From Candidatus Poribacteria bacterium (GTDB lineage Bacteria > Poribacteria > WGA-4E > PCPOR2b): a DNA stretch of 60,008 bases. The stretch lies in NCBI GenBank assembly GCA_022826645.1, contig JAJDUM010000014.1, positions 1-60,008 on the forward strand. The letters run 5' to 3'. This document shows positions 9,001-17,464 of this stretch, one piece after another. The position numbers and the translations under genes are program-made. Numbering within the stretch: the stretch's first letter is position 1; every line of letters begins with the position of its first letter. The notes under the pieces were generated by a model, which saw nothing but the letters and a program-made list of their open reading frames with translations, was not told where the DNA came from and did no database searches.

Positions 9001-10092
9001 GCAGAAACGGAAAACCGAGAAAGACCGAGGGACCGCCAGCGTCGGGTTCGTCGTCGATCTGGATTGCCAATCACAAATGTCCACTTCATCGGTGACCAGC
9101 ACGCGTGGGCGGTCGGTGACGCGGGACATATCTATCACACCGAGAATGGTGGCCAAACGTGGGAACGCCAACTCGGCGAGCAACTTGACGATTTCCGCCA
9201 GATCCTCTTCTTAGACAGCACACACGGTTGGATCACCGGAGATAACGGCATCCTGCTGGAAACGCGGGACGGTGGAAAAAACTGGACCCACCTGCAAAGC
9301 GGCACGGAACAAGCCCTTGTCGGGGTTCATTTTGCCGACGTATCGGGCTTAAACTCCGAAGGCGCCGGACGATGGGGTTGGTCAATGCGACGCGACGGCA
9401 CCGTGCTGTACACAACGGACGGTGCAAAATGGTCGGCGGGTGAAACCCCGACGCGTCCAGGGATATTTGAGGAAGATCCGCCGTTACCCTTTGAGATAAA
9501 TGATGTAGCGTTTGGTAACTTCTCCGAAGGCTGGGCAGTCGGTAGGGATGGACAGATTATTCATAACCAAGACGGCGGTCCGATCTGGACACCCCAACGC
9601 ACCTCCACAGGGAAAGATCTCGAAAGGGTCGAAATGGATTTTGCGCCGCTCGGTTGGGCGGTTGGACATAGCGGCATTGTCCAGCGAACAATCAACGGCG
9701 GTGGTTATTGGAAACACCACGAAACCAGCACCGGTTATGATCTATATGGGGTATCATTCATCACAAAACGGAAGGGCTGGGCGGCAGGCGATTACGGCAT
9801 CATCCTCCGCACAACGGGCGGTGGATTTAAGTGGGAAGCCTTGTCGAGCGGGGTCACTGAAACGCTCCACGGTATCCTTGCGTTGTCGGATCAGGAGGTC
9901 TACGCCGTCGGCGCGTCCGGCACAATCCTCCGTTCGACGGATGGTGGCACCACATGGGAGCGCGAACACACGGATATTTCCAATAACCTGTATACTATTA
10001 TCCATGCCCCAGACGATACGCTATGGGTAGTCGGTCAATGGGGCGTTGTCCTCCGACGCAAGAGCGATTCTGAGCAGATGTCAATGCGATAA
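6055..10092 (+). CDS. Giant YCF48-repeat lipoprotein (28 repeats in three blocks)
   Basis: 1345 residues. The N-terminus has a hydrophobic stretch ending LFIGC, a lipobox, so the protein should be a membrane-anchored lipoprotein facing the periplasm or surface. The rest is a run of about 45-residue units of the form GWAVGDxGxIxHTxDGGxTW, the YCF48/BNR-like beta-propeller blade. I count 28 copies of the GW-VG element: 14, then 6, then 8. The blocks are separated by acidic linkers near residues 610-645 and 916-1004, the second ending in an Arg-rich stretch. YCF48 itself assists photosystem II assembly, but no photosynthesis gene is here, so a scaffold or binding role is more likely. The start ATG follows GAGGAG. 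Confidence 0.85.
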   Translation: MKGTYQHIFRATTLTLAFILLFIGCRQDVTRKADWEVDFTDLHFADAERGWLVGEKGTIVHTNDGGKTWERQEVGTEGDFKAVYFTNARYGWAVGDKGLIATTDDGRRWQLQESGTLAMLRDVHFANSDEGWIVGEDADLLYTKNGGKTWERYEYISEFPLSGVWFVTKRRGWTVGANDRILFTEDGGKTWRQQSNRYAGERDRMINDNKRVFFISKTEGWLVGTDGSIFHTTNGGAEWTRQDSRIPLINGHVRDTVNSIHFVDNKRGVAVADIGFITFTEDGGDNWRLLESGTENNLTGVQFTTPDEAWAVGWQGTIMHSEDGGETWAIVSGTTANNLEEIQFADGNRAVAVGEKGTIAVTQDGGETWTEVQTDIWDHIRSLYFVSDLEGWAVGDRGMIVHTADGGQSWETQKSGWWYSLRGTYFVSPKKGWVVGDLGTVLHTADGGESWVQQTPGEFHMLKEVFFLNDKEGWSVGWPGIVIHTANSGLTWTQQKTPTYNELYAIYFIDNKTGWVTGQFGEIIHTKDGGKTWRFQPSGVETNLNKVYFADEKHGLIVGDGGVILTTTNGGKKWEKQESDTENDLYGFALSPEGMVAVGKGGIAMRYSVDAEELPAELPPLAERRDTTDAVEEAPTMEEVTYHWEIVRQATWQTDFTDTYFHRTGEESVTLRGWAVGSGGVIAHTTDGGKTWVPQHSSVQEDLRLITFVDENHGWVAGRGVLLRTENGGQTWQVIKKVVRNFQRISAMQFINTKEGWLGADQGQTLHTTDGGVTWKRQKTGTTDKPIIALHFVNSTEGWAITPQRVEGGLILHTVNSGDYWEIQDKTHQPAAAVHFADAKSGWIVGRDGRSFTTDDGGVTWKQLFPEIPAEGLRRIKFDSHQRAWGIDRSGAILVTNDQGESWESDYVGLETPAELIAQSKQADMEAKADDTEEPEPTITNPLDDSFTDIFQRDLTEQRSRAGRFTPEGEIESEPEDTTVTQAETENRERPRDRQRRVRRRSGLPITNVHFIGDQHAWAVGDAGHIYHTENGGQTWERQLGEQLDDFRQILFLDSTHGWITGDNGILLETRDGGKNWTHLQSGTEQALVGVHFADVSGLNSEGAGRWGWSMRRDGTVLYTTDGAKWSAGETPTRPGIFEEDPPLPFEINDVAFGNFSEGWAVGRDGQIIHNQDGGPIWTPQRTSTGKDLERVEMDFAPLGWAVGHSGIVQRTINGGGYWKHHETSTGYDLYGVSFITKRKGWAAGDYGIILRTTGGGFKWEALSSGVTETLHGILALSDQEVYAVGASGTILRSTDGGTTWEREHTDISNNLYTIIHAPDDTLWVVGQWGVVLRRKSDSEQMSMR

Positions 10093-10129
10093 CCCGACCC
10101 ATAAATCGGACATATTGCATTTACAGCAA

Positions 10130-10180
10130 GGTTCATTAACGAACCAATGAACTAGTGAACTAATAAACCAAACTATTTGA
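10130..10180. repeat. GAACCAATGAACTA repeat
   Basis: The words GAACCAATGAACTAGTGAAC and TAATAAACCAA occur here, and nearly the same string (GAACCAATGAACTAATGAAC) recurs at about 37922-37941. This looks like a dispersed low-complexity intergenic repeat rather than a regulatory site. Confidence 0.4.
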
Positions 10181-10192
10181 GAGTTTTCCAGA

Positions 10193-11161
10193 ATGCTATC
10201 AAGGTATAGATCAAGCAAAGCCCTCGTTGTTTCTTTTACCTTACACGCCATTGTTGGTGTCATAGGTTTCTTCTTCTGGACCAGCGAGCAGTTTGTCGCG
10301 CATCAAGACTCTATTAACGCAGTACTGATGAAGGTCGAAGAACCTAAGAGGAAACGGATGAATCGCCCCAAACGGCCGCAAGTACGCCGGCAAAAGGCGA
10401 ACGTACAGACCAACCAACCGGCATTGAAAATCTTGACAAGCAACGCACCCGCCACAGATCGGGGTGTTGTTTCCGCAGCGGAACCGACACAGTTTAGCCT
10501 CGGACCAATGAATCTGAATGACAATGTGGGATTATCAACCGGCAGCGTCACACCGCAAGCGATGCCACAGATGGAACGGGTGATAACGAACCCCATTAAA
10601 AAAGTTGATCCGGAGGAACGCCGCAAAAGCCGACTGGTCAAATTCATTGAAAGACAGGAGGGACCGCAGCAGATCATCTACTGCCTAGATCTCTCATCAA
10701 GCATGGTCGGCTTAAATCCGCGCAAGCTTCAGCGAATCCTCCGCATCATGAGCAATTCACTGGAATTTCTCGAACCGCACGATCAGTTCAACGTCTGCAC
10801 CTTCAGTGAAGAGGTCCAATTTTATCAACCCGACTTCCTCCCTGCCAGCGAGGCAAACATCACGGATACCACCGCCTACCTTGAGGGCGCCAAGCCTGTG
10901 AAAAGCGAGCGCTATTCAGATAAAGATATGCTTGAAGCGTTGCAAGAGACGCACAACAGAGGTCCCACAATCGTGGTATTATTCAGCGATGGTATTCTGA
11001 CTTCGGGCATTCCCGACCTAAAAGCTATTGAGGAACGCGCGGCGTCTGATATCCGAATTTTCACAATGGCGATTGATATGGCGGAAGATTTTCCCGGCGC
11101 TGTGTTACTCGGCATGTTGGCAACGCGCAGCGACGGCGAATTCTGGCTCGTTAGGCGTTAG
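10193..11161 (+). CDS. von Willebrand factor A domain protein with N-terminal membrane anchor
   Basis: 322 residues. It starts with one membrane segment (VVSFTLHAIVGVIGFFFW, resembling the TonB-like N-terminal anchor), then a basic, proline-rich linker of about 120 residues. A vWA domain begins near residue 160. The MIDAS metal site is visible as YCLDLSSSMVG (DxSxS) and the domain continues with FNVCTFSEEV and TIVVLFSDGILTSG (third MIDAS Asp). The protein should be anchored in the inner membrane with the vWA domain outside, binding a partner through a bound metal ion. It lies 100 bp downstream of the YCF48-repeat lipoprotein and may function with it. The vWA domain looks complete though short. 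Confidence 0.8.
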   Translation: MLSRYRSSKALVVSFTLHAIVGVIGFFFWTSEQFVAHQDSINAVLMKVEEPKRKRMNRPKRPQVRRQKANVQTNQPALKILTSNAPATDRGVVSAAEPTQFSLGPMNLNDNVGLSTGSVTPQAMPQMERVITNPIKKVDPEERRKSRLVKFIERQEGPQQIIYCLDLSSSMVGLNPRKLQRILRIMSNSLEFLEPHDQFNVCTFSEEVQFYQPDFLPASEANITDTTAYLEGAKPVKSERYSDKDMLEALQETHNRGPTIVVLFSDGILTSGIPDLKAIEERAASDIRIFTMAIDMAEDFPGAVLLGMLATRSDGEFWLVRR

Positions 11162-11198
11162 CATTGGATATCTGTACCCAGAGAATGGAGAAGGCATT

Positions 11199-12272
11199 AT
11201 GAGCGCACAAAAAAAAGCGCGTCTCGGATTCATCGGTGCGGGATGGTGGGCAACCAGCAATCACATGCCGGTTTTTGCGGAGCGCGACGATGCGGAATTG
11301 ACGGCCGTCTGTCGTTTAGGAAAAGAAGAATTACAACAGGTCCAGCAGGCGTTCGGCTTTGCGTATGCAACCGAAGATTATCACGATCTGCTCAATAATT
11401 GCGAGTTGGACGGTGTGGTGGTAGCCTCACCGCATACACTCCACTACGATCACGCCCGTGCTGCCTTGGAAAAGGGGCTACATGTTATGTGTGAGAAACC
11501 CCTTACCACCCGTGCCGAACATGCGCGAGAGTTGGTGCGATTGGCAGACGAGCAGAGTGTCGAACTACTGGTGCCCTACGGCTGGCATCACAAACCGTTC
11601 ATCCAACATGCCAAGCAACTCATGGACGACGGCGGGGTCGGTACAATCGAGTATGTGCTGTGTCACATGGCTTCACCGATTCGCGGACTACTCAGTGGTG
11701 AAGGTATGGATGTCGCTGAAGTCAGTGGGCAGTCTGAGGGGACAATGTTCAATCCGGATCCCGCAACGTGGGCGGATCCCCAAGTCGCGGGAGGTGGCTA
11801 CGGGCACGGGCAAATTTCGCATTCGGCGGGATTGATGTTCTGGCTGTCGGGTCTACGCTCGGAGATCGTCTTTAGCATGATGACCGCGCCCGGAGCGCAG
11901 GTGGACCTGTATGATGCAATTACGACGCGCTTCACGAGCGGTGCGGTTGGCACAGTCAGCGGTACAGGTACAGTGCCGACGCATCGGCCATTTCAGGTTG
12001 ACATCCGCATCTTTGGCACTGAGGGGATGCTTCTCCTCGATGCTGAACGCGCTCGTATGGAATTGCGCCGGCACAACGGGGTTGACGAAGTCGCCGACGT
12101 CGCCCCAGATGGAGGCGCTTATGAGTGCGACGGTCCTCCCAACAACTTCGTGGATCTGATTCTCGGAACAACAGATGTGAACTGGTCACCGGGGGAAGCG
12201 GCGATGCGGGGAGTGGAATTACTTGACGCAGCCTATCGTTCAGCGACTTCCGGCGTGGCAGAGGCAGTATGA
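11199..12272 (+). CDS. Gfo/Idh/MocA family oxidoreductase
   Basis: 357 residues from ATG at 11199, chosen because GGAGAAGG precedes it; the longer open frame overlaps the vWA gene. The N-terminal Rossmann motif is GFIGAGWWATSNHMPVF, followed by DGVVVASPHTLHYDHARAAL and the family EKP motif (MCEKPLTTRAEHA) holding the catalytic-region Lys. The C-terminal alpha/beta domain contains GGGYGHGQISHSAGLMFWL. Such enzymes oxidise or reduce sugars, inositols or related polyols with NAD(P). The substrate is not deducible. Confidence 0.9.
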   Translation: MSAQKKARLGFIGAGWWATSNHMPVFAERDDAELTAVCRLGKEELQQVQQAFGFAYATEDYHDLLNNCELDGVVVASPHTLHYDHARAALEKGLHVMCEKPLTTRAEHARELVRLADEQSVELLVPYGWHHKPFIQHAKQLMDDGGVGTIEYVLCHMASPIRGLLSGEGMDVAEVSGQSEGTMFNPDPATWADPQVAGGGYGHGQISHSAGLMFWLSGLRSEIVFSMMTAPGAQVDLYDAITTRFTSGAVGTVSGTGTVPTHRPFQVDIRIFGTEGMLLLDAERARMELRRHNGVDEVADVAPDGGAYECDGPPNNFVDLILGTTDVNWSPGEAAMRGVELLDAAYRSATSGVAEAV

Positions 12273-12306
12273 GCTAAATTGCTGCTTGGCTCAAAAGGCG
12301 TTAGGG

Positions 12307-13269
12307 ATGAACATCCACGACAGCGGATATAAGAAACTATTCTCAAATCGTACCATATTTCGGCAACTGATTGAAACCTTCGTCAATCAAGAGTGGGTCC
12401 ATTCTCTCGATTTCGACACGTGTGAACCCCTCGATAAATCCTTTATCTCCGAACACTACAAAGAAACTGAGAGTGACTTAATATACAAAGTCCAGTTTCA
12501 TGACCGCGAGGTCTATATTTACATCCTTATTAAGTTTCAATCCACTGTAGATCCATTCATGGCATTACGGGTGCTGAACTACATCACCAACTTTTACATG
12601 GATTTTCTCGTCAATAACGGAAATGCCAACAAATTGCCAGCGGTCTTTCCAATCGTGCTGTACAATGGAAGCGCGCCGTGGACGGCACCAGTCAACCTTG
12701 CAGCGTTGATTGAGCAGACGCCACCACTGGGGGTATTTGCATTAGATTTTCAATATTTTCTGATTGCTGAGAACCAATACGGTCAGGAGGCGTTGTTAAA
12801 GATCCGAAACATCGTATCAACGCTGTTTCTGGCAGAATCACATTATGATTTAGATTTATTGGAGGTAGAGCTGCTAAATCTATTTTCGTCGGAGGCGGAT
12901 AGACAGGCGGTCAGTCTGTTCTTAAATTGGTTCAGACAGCTGGCTTTTCACGGACGAATTGAGTCTGGCGATTATCAGTCGTTAGAGTACATCTATCGGA
13001 ATGAAGAGGAGGTGAAGACAATGTTAGTCACAGCCTTAGAGAGAGAAAGAGAGCAAATTTTTCAAAATGGGCTGCGTGAGGGCAAGCAGGAAGGGCTACT
13101 TGAGGGCAAGCAGGAAGGACTGCTTGAAGGTGAGCAGAAAGGCAGAATTGAAACTGCAAAGGCAATGCTTACCAAGGGAATGGAGATGACTTTCATCTCT
13201 GAAGTCACTAACCTCCCAGAAGCACAACTCTCGCAGTTGAAGAACGCGCTATCTTCAGTAAAAGAGTGA
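12307..13269 (+). CDS. Rpn/PD-(D/E)XK transposase-like protein with altered active site
   Basis: 320 residues from ATG at 12307. The N-terminus DSGYKKLFSNRTIFRQLI is typical of the Rpn (recombination-promoting nuclease, Transposase_31) family. The PD-(D/E)XK core should read D...(L)IE-QS. Here Asp57 (SDLIYKV) is present, but the second motif is YILIKFQST, with Lys76 in place of the usual Glu and Gln78 kept. AAG for GAG is a single base change. The C-terminus has repeated charged units (EGKQEGLLEG) followed by a short helical tail, also typical for the family. Rpn proteins cut DNA and stimulate RecA-independent recombination; this copy may be inactive. The gene starts 34 bp after the oxidoreductase stop. 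Confidence 0.75.
   Translation: MNIHDSGYKKLFSNRTIFRQLIETFVNQEWVHSLDFDTCEPLDKSFISEHYKETESDLIYKVQFHDREVYIYILIKFQSTVDPFMALRVLNYITNFYMDFLVNNGNANKLPAVFPIVLYNGSAPWTAPVNLAALIEQTPPLGVFALDFQYFLIAENQYGQEALLKIRNIVSTLFLAESHYDLDLLEVELLNLFSSEADRQAVSLFLNWFRQLAFHGRIESGDYQSLEYIYRNEEEVKTMLVTALEREREQIFQNGLREGKQEGLLEGKQEGLLEGEQKGRIETAKAMLTKGMEMTFISEVTNLPEAQLSQLKNALSSVKE
13073..13135 (+). repeat. Tandem 27-bp coding repeat in the Rpn-like gene
   Basis: GAGGGCAAGCAGGAAGG recurs at 27-bp spacing, encoding the EGKQEGLL units, with a third degenerate copy (EGEQKG). Such repeats at the Rpn C-terminus are length-variable. Confidence 0.6.
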
Positions 13270-13441
13270 GAACAGTGTAAATCGCTGACTTCAACGTCGA
13301 TTGTGGTTGTAAGGCAGTTCTCAAATCCTCTCCATCATATCAGGAAGCAATCTCTACCCGCCCCCAATGGGAAAGCCAATCGGCACGGTTTGGGCACCTG
13401 TGTTTTAGTGATCAGCTTAAGCTGCTCTATCTCTCGTCCGC

Positions 13442-14443
13442 TCATCTTCCCGCGAGAGCTTTGGCGCGAAGCGTGAAACTATCCAAAACCTCTGGGTTCA
13501 CTACCGATTCGGGCATCTGTCCCGTCAACACCCGTGCAACCTCTGACGCTGCGGTTTTCTGGGCATCGTATGTTGACTCTTCGGATAGGAACGCAACGTG
13601 CGGTGTCAAGATAACATTTTCCAGCGTGAGCAGCGGTTCGTCGGGGGGCGCAGGCTCCTGTGGCAAGACATCCTGGCCCGCCCCAGCAATCCAACCCTCA
13701 CTCAACGCCTTGTGGAGCGCAACTATATCAATGATGCCGCCTCGTGCGGTGTTAATGAGATAGGCGTTGGGCTTCATCTGACGGAGTTCCGCTTCACCGA
13801 TTAAATCCTCTGTTTCGGGTGTCAACGGCGTATGAATCGAGATGTAATCAGATTTTGCGAGCAGTTCGGGAAGTTCAACCTTCAGCGCGCCGTGCGCTTG
13901 AATAGCCTCCGACGTGAGATACTGATCAAAGACGATAACCCCCAACCCAAAGGCTTGTGCCTTCGGCGCGATTGCCTGTCCAATCCTACCAAACCCGATG
14001 ACACCCAACGTCTGTCCACGGATACGACGCATTGGGGGACCCACATCCCGATTCCAACTATTGATGTGCTTATGGAAGAGCGGAATCTTTCGAGCACACG
14101 CCAACAGCAGTGCCATGGCGTGGTCGGTGACTTCATCGATACAGTAAGCCGGAACGTTGGTAACAACGATCCCTGAAGCTGTTGCCTCTTTCAGTGCCAC
14201 GTTGTCAAACCCAACCCCGTATCGAGCGATCGCTTTACACCGTTGTGCAGCCGCTATGATATCACCGGTTATCGACTGCCTGTCAGTGAGTATCCCATCG
14301 ACTTGAGGTGCTAAAGTAAGCAGTTCCGCCTCCGCCTTTGTCTCGGCAACGATAATCTCCGCACCTATCTGTCCGAAGACCTCCCGTTCCGGTTCTATTG
14401 ACCAAGGGGCATCGGCTATCAAAATTTTGTACTGGGAGGACAT
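13442..14443 (-). CDS. D-2-hydroxyacid dehydrogenase (CtBP/phosphoglycerate dehydrogenase-like)
   Basis: 333 residues from ATG at 14443, which has AAGGAAG upstream; a longer frame would overlap lipA. The NAD-binding motif is LGVIGFGRIGQAIA. The substrate-binding and catalytic elements are RYGVGFDNV, the VTNVPAYCIDEVTDHAMAL segment, the catalytic Arg in LINTARGGIID and the catalytic His in LTPHVAFLS. Members reduce 2-keto acids such as hydroxypyruvate, or act as 3-phosphoglycerate dehydrogenases. At this length, without a C-terminal ACT domain, it is closer to the C-terminal-binding-protein or glyoxylate/hydroxypyruvate reductase type. It follows lipA on the same strand with about 35 bp between. 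Confidence 0.88.
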   Translation of the reverse strand: MSSQYKILIADAPWSIEPEREVFGQIGAEIIVAETKAEAELLTLAPQVDGILTDRQSITGDIIAAAQRCKAIARYGVGFDNVALKEATASGIVVTNVPAYCIDEVTDHAMALLLACARKIPLFHKHINSWNRDVGPPMRRIRGQTLGVIGFGRIGQAIAPKAQAFGLGVIVFDQYLTSEAIQAHGALKVELPELLAKSDYISIHTPLTPETEDLIGEAELRQMKPNAYLINTARGGIIDIVALHKALSEGWIAGAGQDVLPQEPAPPDEPLLTLENVILTPHVAFLSEESTYDAQKTAASEVARVLTGQMPESVVNPEVLDSFTLRAKALAGR

Positions 14444-14478
14444 CCTGGACTTCCTTTCCGTATAATGTCTAATATGCA

Positions 14479-15411
14479 TTACAACTGCGCCTGCTCTCGT
14501 GCATGATACGAACTTCGGACGAGCGGTCCCGATTCCACATGCCGAAATCCCATCTCCATACCGGCGATCTTCAGCTCTTCAAACTCCTCTGGGGTGTAGT
14601 ACCGCTGGATCGGCAGGTGCCTCGATGTCGGCGAAAGGTACTGTCCGACCGTCAAAAGGTCGCAATTCGTATCGCGGATATCCTGCATCGTCTCCAGCAA
14701 TTCTTCGATGCTCTCCCCTAAACCCACCATCAAGCCCGACTTGGTCAACATTGTCCCATCCATTTCCTTGCCGACGCGCAGTAGATCCAAGGTTCGCTGA
14801 TATTTGGCTTGCGGGCGCGTCCTACGATAGAGGCGTGGCACGGTCTCCGTGTTATGATTGAGAACGTCAGGTTTGGCTTCAACAATCACGCCAAGCGCGT
14901 CCCAATTCCCTTCAAGATCTGGGATCAATACCTCAACGGTGCAACCGGGGCTATGCTGACGGGATTCATGGATGCACGCTGCAAAGATGCTGGCACCGCC
15001 ATCGGGAAGTTCATCACGGTTGACGGAAGTGATTACTACATGCTTTAGCTTCAGATGACCGACAGCCTCGCCGAGCCGACGGGGTTCATCGAAATCAACA
15101 CCCTCCGGATTTCCTTTGGTGACCGCACAAAACATGCACCGGCGGGTACAGACATCGCCCAAGATCATGAAGGTGGCGGATCGACTCTCCCAACACTCAC
15201 CAATATTTGGACACTGCGCTTCCTCACAAACGGTGTGGAGTTCAAGGTCGCGCATCAACCGCTTAAGTTCGGTATAGTTCGGTCCCGATGGAACCCGGGC
15301 CCGGATCCACGGTGGATGGCGACGGGTCGGAGAGTATTGCACAGACTCTTTACCGGTCGAACATGCACTGCCGCCACTATTTTCTTGATATAGCTGAAGT
15401 GATTTAATCAT
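14479..15411 (-). CDS. lipA: Lipoyl synthase
   Basis: 310 residues. A radical-SAM enzyme that inserts two sulfurs into protein-bound octanoyl groups to give lipoyl cofactor. Both diagnostic cysteine sets are present: the auxiliary cluster motif CEEAQCPNIGEC (Cys62, 67, 73) and the radical-SAM motif CTRRCMFC (Cys88, 92, 95). The C-terminal RSSYHA contains the conserved Ser that ligates the auxiliary cluster. Length is usual. Lipoate is needed by 2-oxoacid dehydrogenase complexes. The window encodes a matching E1 pair (32822-35279) but no E2 or octanoyltransferase. Confidence 0.95.
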   Translation of the reverse strand: MIKSLQLYQENSGGSACSTGKESVQYSPTRRHPPWIRARVPSGPNYTELKRLMRDLELHTVCEEAQCPNIGECWESRSATFMILGDVCTRRCMFCAVTKGNPEGVDFDEPRRLGEAVGHLKLKHVVITSVNRDELPDGGASIFAACIHESRQHSPGCTVEVLIPDLEGNWDALGVIVEAKPDVLNHNTETVPRLYRRTRPQAKYQRTLDLLRVGKEMDGTMLTKSGLMVGLGESIEELLETMQDIRDTNCDLLTVGQYLSPTSRHLPIQRYYTPEEFEELKIAGMEMGFRHVESGPLVRSSYHAREQAQL

Positions 15412-15433
15412 TCACATCTATCCCTTTCCAACC

Positions 15434-16408
15434 CTACCGCCTGCCTGTCATCCCGGCAGCCTTGAGATAGTTGTAGAGGTCGCTATCCGTCGACAAAATC
15501 AGCTTGGTATTGGTATCGATTGTGCTGCGATAGGTGTCCAGCGTTTGAAGAAACGCAAAGAACTCCGGATCTCTGCCGTGCGATTCCGCGTAGATCTTAA
15601 TCGCTTGGGCATCAGCGTCACCTTTAAGCTGCTCCGCCGTTTTGTAGGCTTCAGATTGAATGCGCTCCAACTCCTTCTGTTTCTGCCCCATAATGTCTGC
15701 CGCCTCGCCTTGACCCTCTGATCGGTACTTGGCAGCAATTCGATCCCGTTCGGAAATCATTCGAGCGAAGACCTCTCGGCGGACTGTTTCTACATAGTTG
15801 ATCCGTTTAATCCGCACATCAATTAACTCTATTCCCCAGTCTTGGGGGGTGCTTTGTTGTGCCTTTTCAAGGATCATCTTCGCAATTTTATCTCGTCCCA
15901 CCGAAATGCTTTCCAGCGGCTCGCTATCACCGCTCCCTTCATCTTGGTCCAACTCCTCCAGATTGAGATCCAGAATGCGGTCCGAGTTACGCACAACTTC
16001 AACTAGCAGTTGGCCCGTCACCAAATCACGGGCAGCCGAATCAATGATGTCATCTAACCGAGATTGGGCAAGCCCCTCCGGACTCCCGCCTCGGAATTTC
16101 TCGTAGAACGCAAGGGCATTTGTAATACGCCAGCGCGCAGTGGTATCTAACCAGATAAACCGCTTATCCTTCGTGGTTATCTCGTTGGGGGAACCGTCCC
16201 ATTCAAGGATCCGTTTCTCCAGACGTTGGACTTTCTGGATGAACGGTGTCTTTACCTTCAGTCCTGCTTCATCGGTTGTTTTGATGGCTTCACCGAATTG
16301 GGTTATCACCACCTGTTCATCTTCACGAACCGTATAGAATATATTTGAAGCTAAGGGAATAGCGATGATGAGAATGACTATTATCGATATCAGTGGTTTA
16401 GGGTTCAT
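15434..16408 (-). CDS. hflC: HflC membrane protease regulator (SPFH/band 7)
   Basis: 324 residues. One N-terminal membrane segment (ISIIVILIIAIPLASNIFY) is followed by an SPFH/prohibitin domain beginning VREDEQVVITQFGEAI and an alpha-helical, charged region rich in Arg/Glu/Ala (residues about 220-290). HflC and HflK form a large complex around FtsH protease in the inner membrane and limit its action. The gene is downstream of hflK in the same direction, the standard order, with a 30-bp gap. An acidic insert (EELDQDEGSGDSEPLES) in the middle is a local oddity. Confidence 0.92.
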   Translation of the reverse strand: MNPKPLISIIVILIIAIPLASNIFYTVREDEQVVITQFGEAIKTTDEAGLKVKTPFIQKVQRLEKRILEWDGSPNEITTKDKRFIWLDTTARWRITNALAFYEKFRGGSPEGLAQSRLDDIIDSAARDLVTGQLLVEVVRNSDRILDLNLEELDQDEGSGDSEPLESISVGRDKIAKMILEKAQQSTPQDWGIELIDVRIKRINYVETVRREVFARMISERDRIAAKYRSEGQGEAADIMGQKQKELERIQSEAYKTAEQLKGDADAQAIKIYAESHGRDPEFFAFLQTLDTYRSTIDTNTKLILSTDSDLYNYLKAAGMTGRR

Positions 16409-16438
16409 CGTAGATATCCTTTCGTAAGATGAAAATTA

Positions 16439-17404
16439 TTATTTATCGAGTTGTAAAATTGGGAGTGGACTATTCGACTTGCCATCAATGACATAGATTT
16501 CCTTAACCTTGGGCAGCACCATCTTCATAGTCTCCAGATAGAGCCTACGACGGGTCACCGCCTTGGCATTCTGATACTCTCCTCGGATCGCGTTGAATCG
16601 GTCGGCATCCCCTCTCGCCTCATTGACACGCTTGAGCGCGTACCCCTCTGCCTCCAAGATCTGTTGTTTCGCGACACCCTTGGCTTTGGGGACAGATTCG
16701 TTATAATCTTTCCGCGCTTCATTGATTAGTTTCTCTTTCTCCTGTTTCGCCTCGTTAACGGCATTAAAAGAGGGCTTCACTGTCTCCGGGGGATTCACAT
16801 CTTGCAAAGTAACGTTCACAAGGCGCAAACCGGTGTTGTACCGATCCAGTAATTCTTGGAGGCGCTGCTTCACCTCAGCGGCGATCTCGATACGCCCGAT
16901 AGTCAACACTTCCGTAACAGTACGATCACCGACGACAGTTCGCATGACGGCTTCAGATAGATCACGCAGAGAACGCGTCGCATCGCGGATTGCAAACAGG
17001 AACTTTTGCGGTTCGCTGATCTGATATTGCACTACCCACTCAACATCAGCGATATTGAGGTCACCGGTCAATAGCAGCGATTCGTCAGAATAGTCTCTGG
17101 GATCATATTGGGTGCGAACCCCGGCGCGGAGCGTCCGAAACCCAAATTCCTCCTTGAACACCCTCTCCACAGGAACGCCTATGACTTGGTCAATGCCAAA
17201 CGGCAGCTTAAAACGCAAGCCGGGCTGCGTCGTTTCAATGTACTTGCCAAACCGTAGCACCACAGCCAGCTCATCCGCTTCCACGGTGTACATACTGGTC
17301 AGGGATACAACGATAGCAAGCAAAATAACAACGACTATAATAATGCGCTTGGGGGTAATGAGTCGAATGTACGGCTGCACCTCATCCCACGGTTGTCCTT
17401 GCAT
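16439..17404 (-). CDS. hflK: HflK membrane protease regulator (SPFH/band 7)
   Basis: 321 residues. A short N-terminal tail is followed by one membrane segment (RIIIVVVILLAIVVSLTSMY), then an SPFH domain starting VEADELAVVLRFGKYIETT, with PGLRFKLPFGID and the family motif EVKQRLQELLDRYNTGLRLV. It lacks the long Gly-rich N-terminus of enterobacterial HflK, as is usual outside Proteobacteria. It is the first gene of the hflK-hflC pair and acts with HflC as a membrane scaffold holding FtsH. The ATG is preceded by AGGAGT. Confidence 0.92.
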   Translation of the reverse strand: MQGQPWDEVQPYIRLITPKRIIIVVVILLAIVVSLTSMYTVEADELAVVLRFGKYIETTQPGLRFKLPFGIDQVIGVPVERVFKEEFGFRTLRAGVRTQYDPRDYSDESLLLTGDLNIADVEWVVQYQISEPQKFLFAIRDATRSLRDLSEAVMRTVVGDRTVTEVLTIGRIEIAAEVKQRLQELLDRYNTGLRLVNVTLQDVNPPETVKPSFNAVNEAKQEKEKLINEARKDYNESVPKAKGVAKQQILEAEGYALKRVNEARGDADRFNAIRGEYQNAKAVTRRRLYLETMKMVLPKVKEIYVIDGKSNSPLPILQLDK

Positions 17405-17464
17405 GGTTGTTACTCCTTTGTATTGTTCTGTTTAGATTTATTGGTTTCTGATTAAGGCAGACCG

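Noticed and set aside
8167..9183. Long minus-strand open frame (about 338 codons) inside the YCF48-repeat gene
   Set aside because: It is antisense to a strongly supported repeat protein and arises from the repeated codon pattern; no start signal or family similarity.
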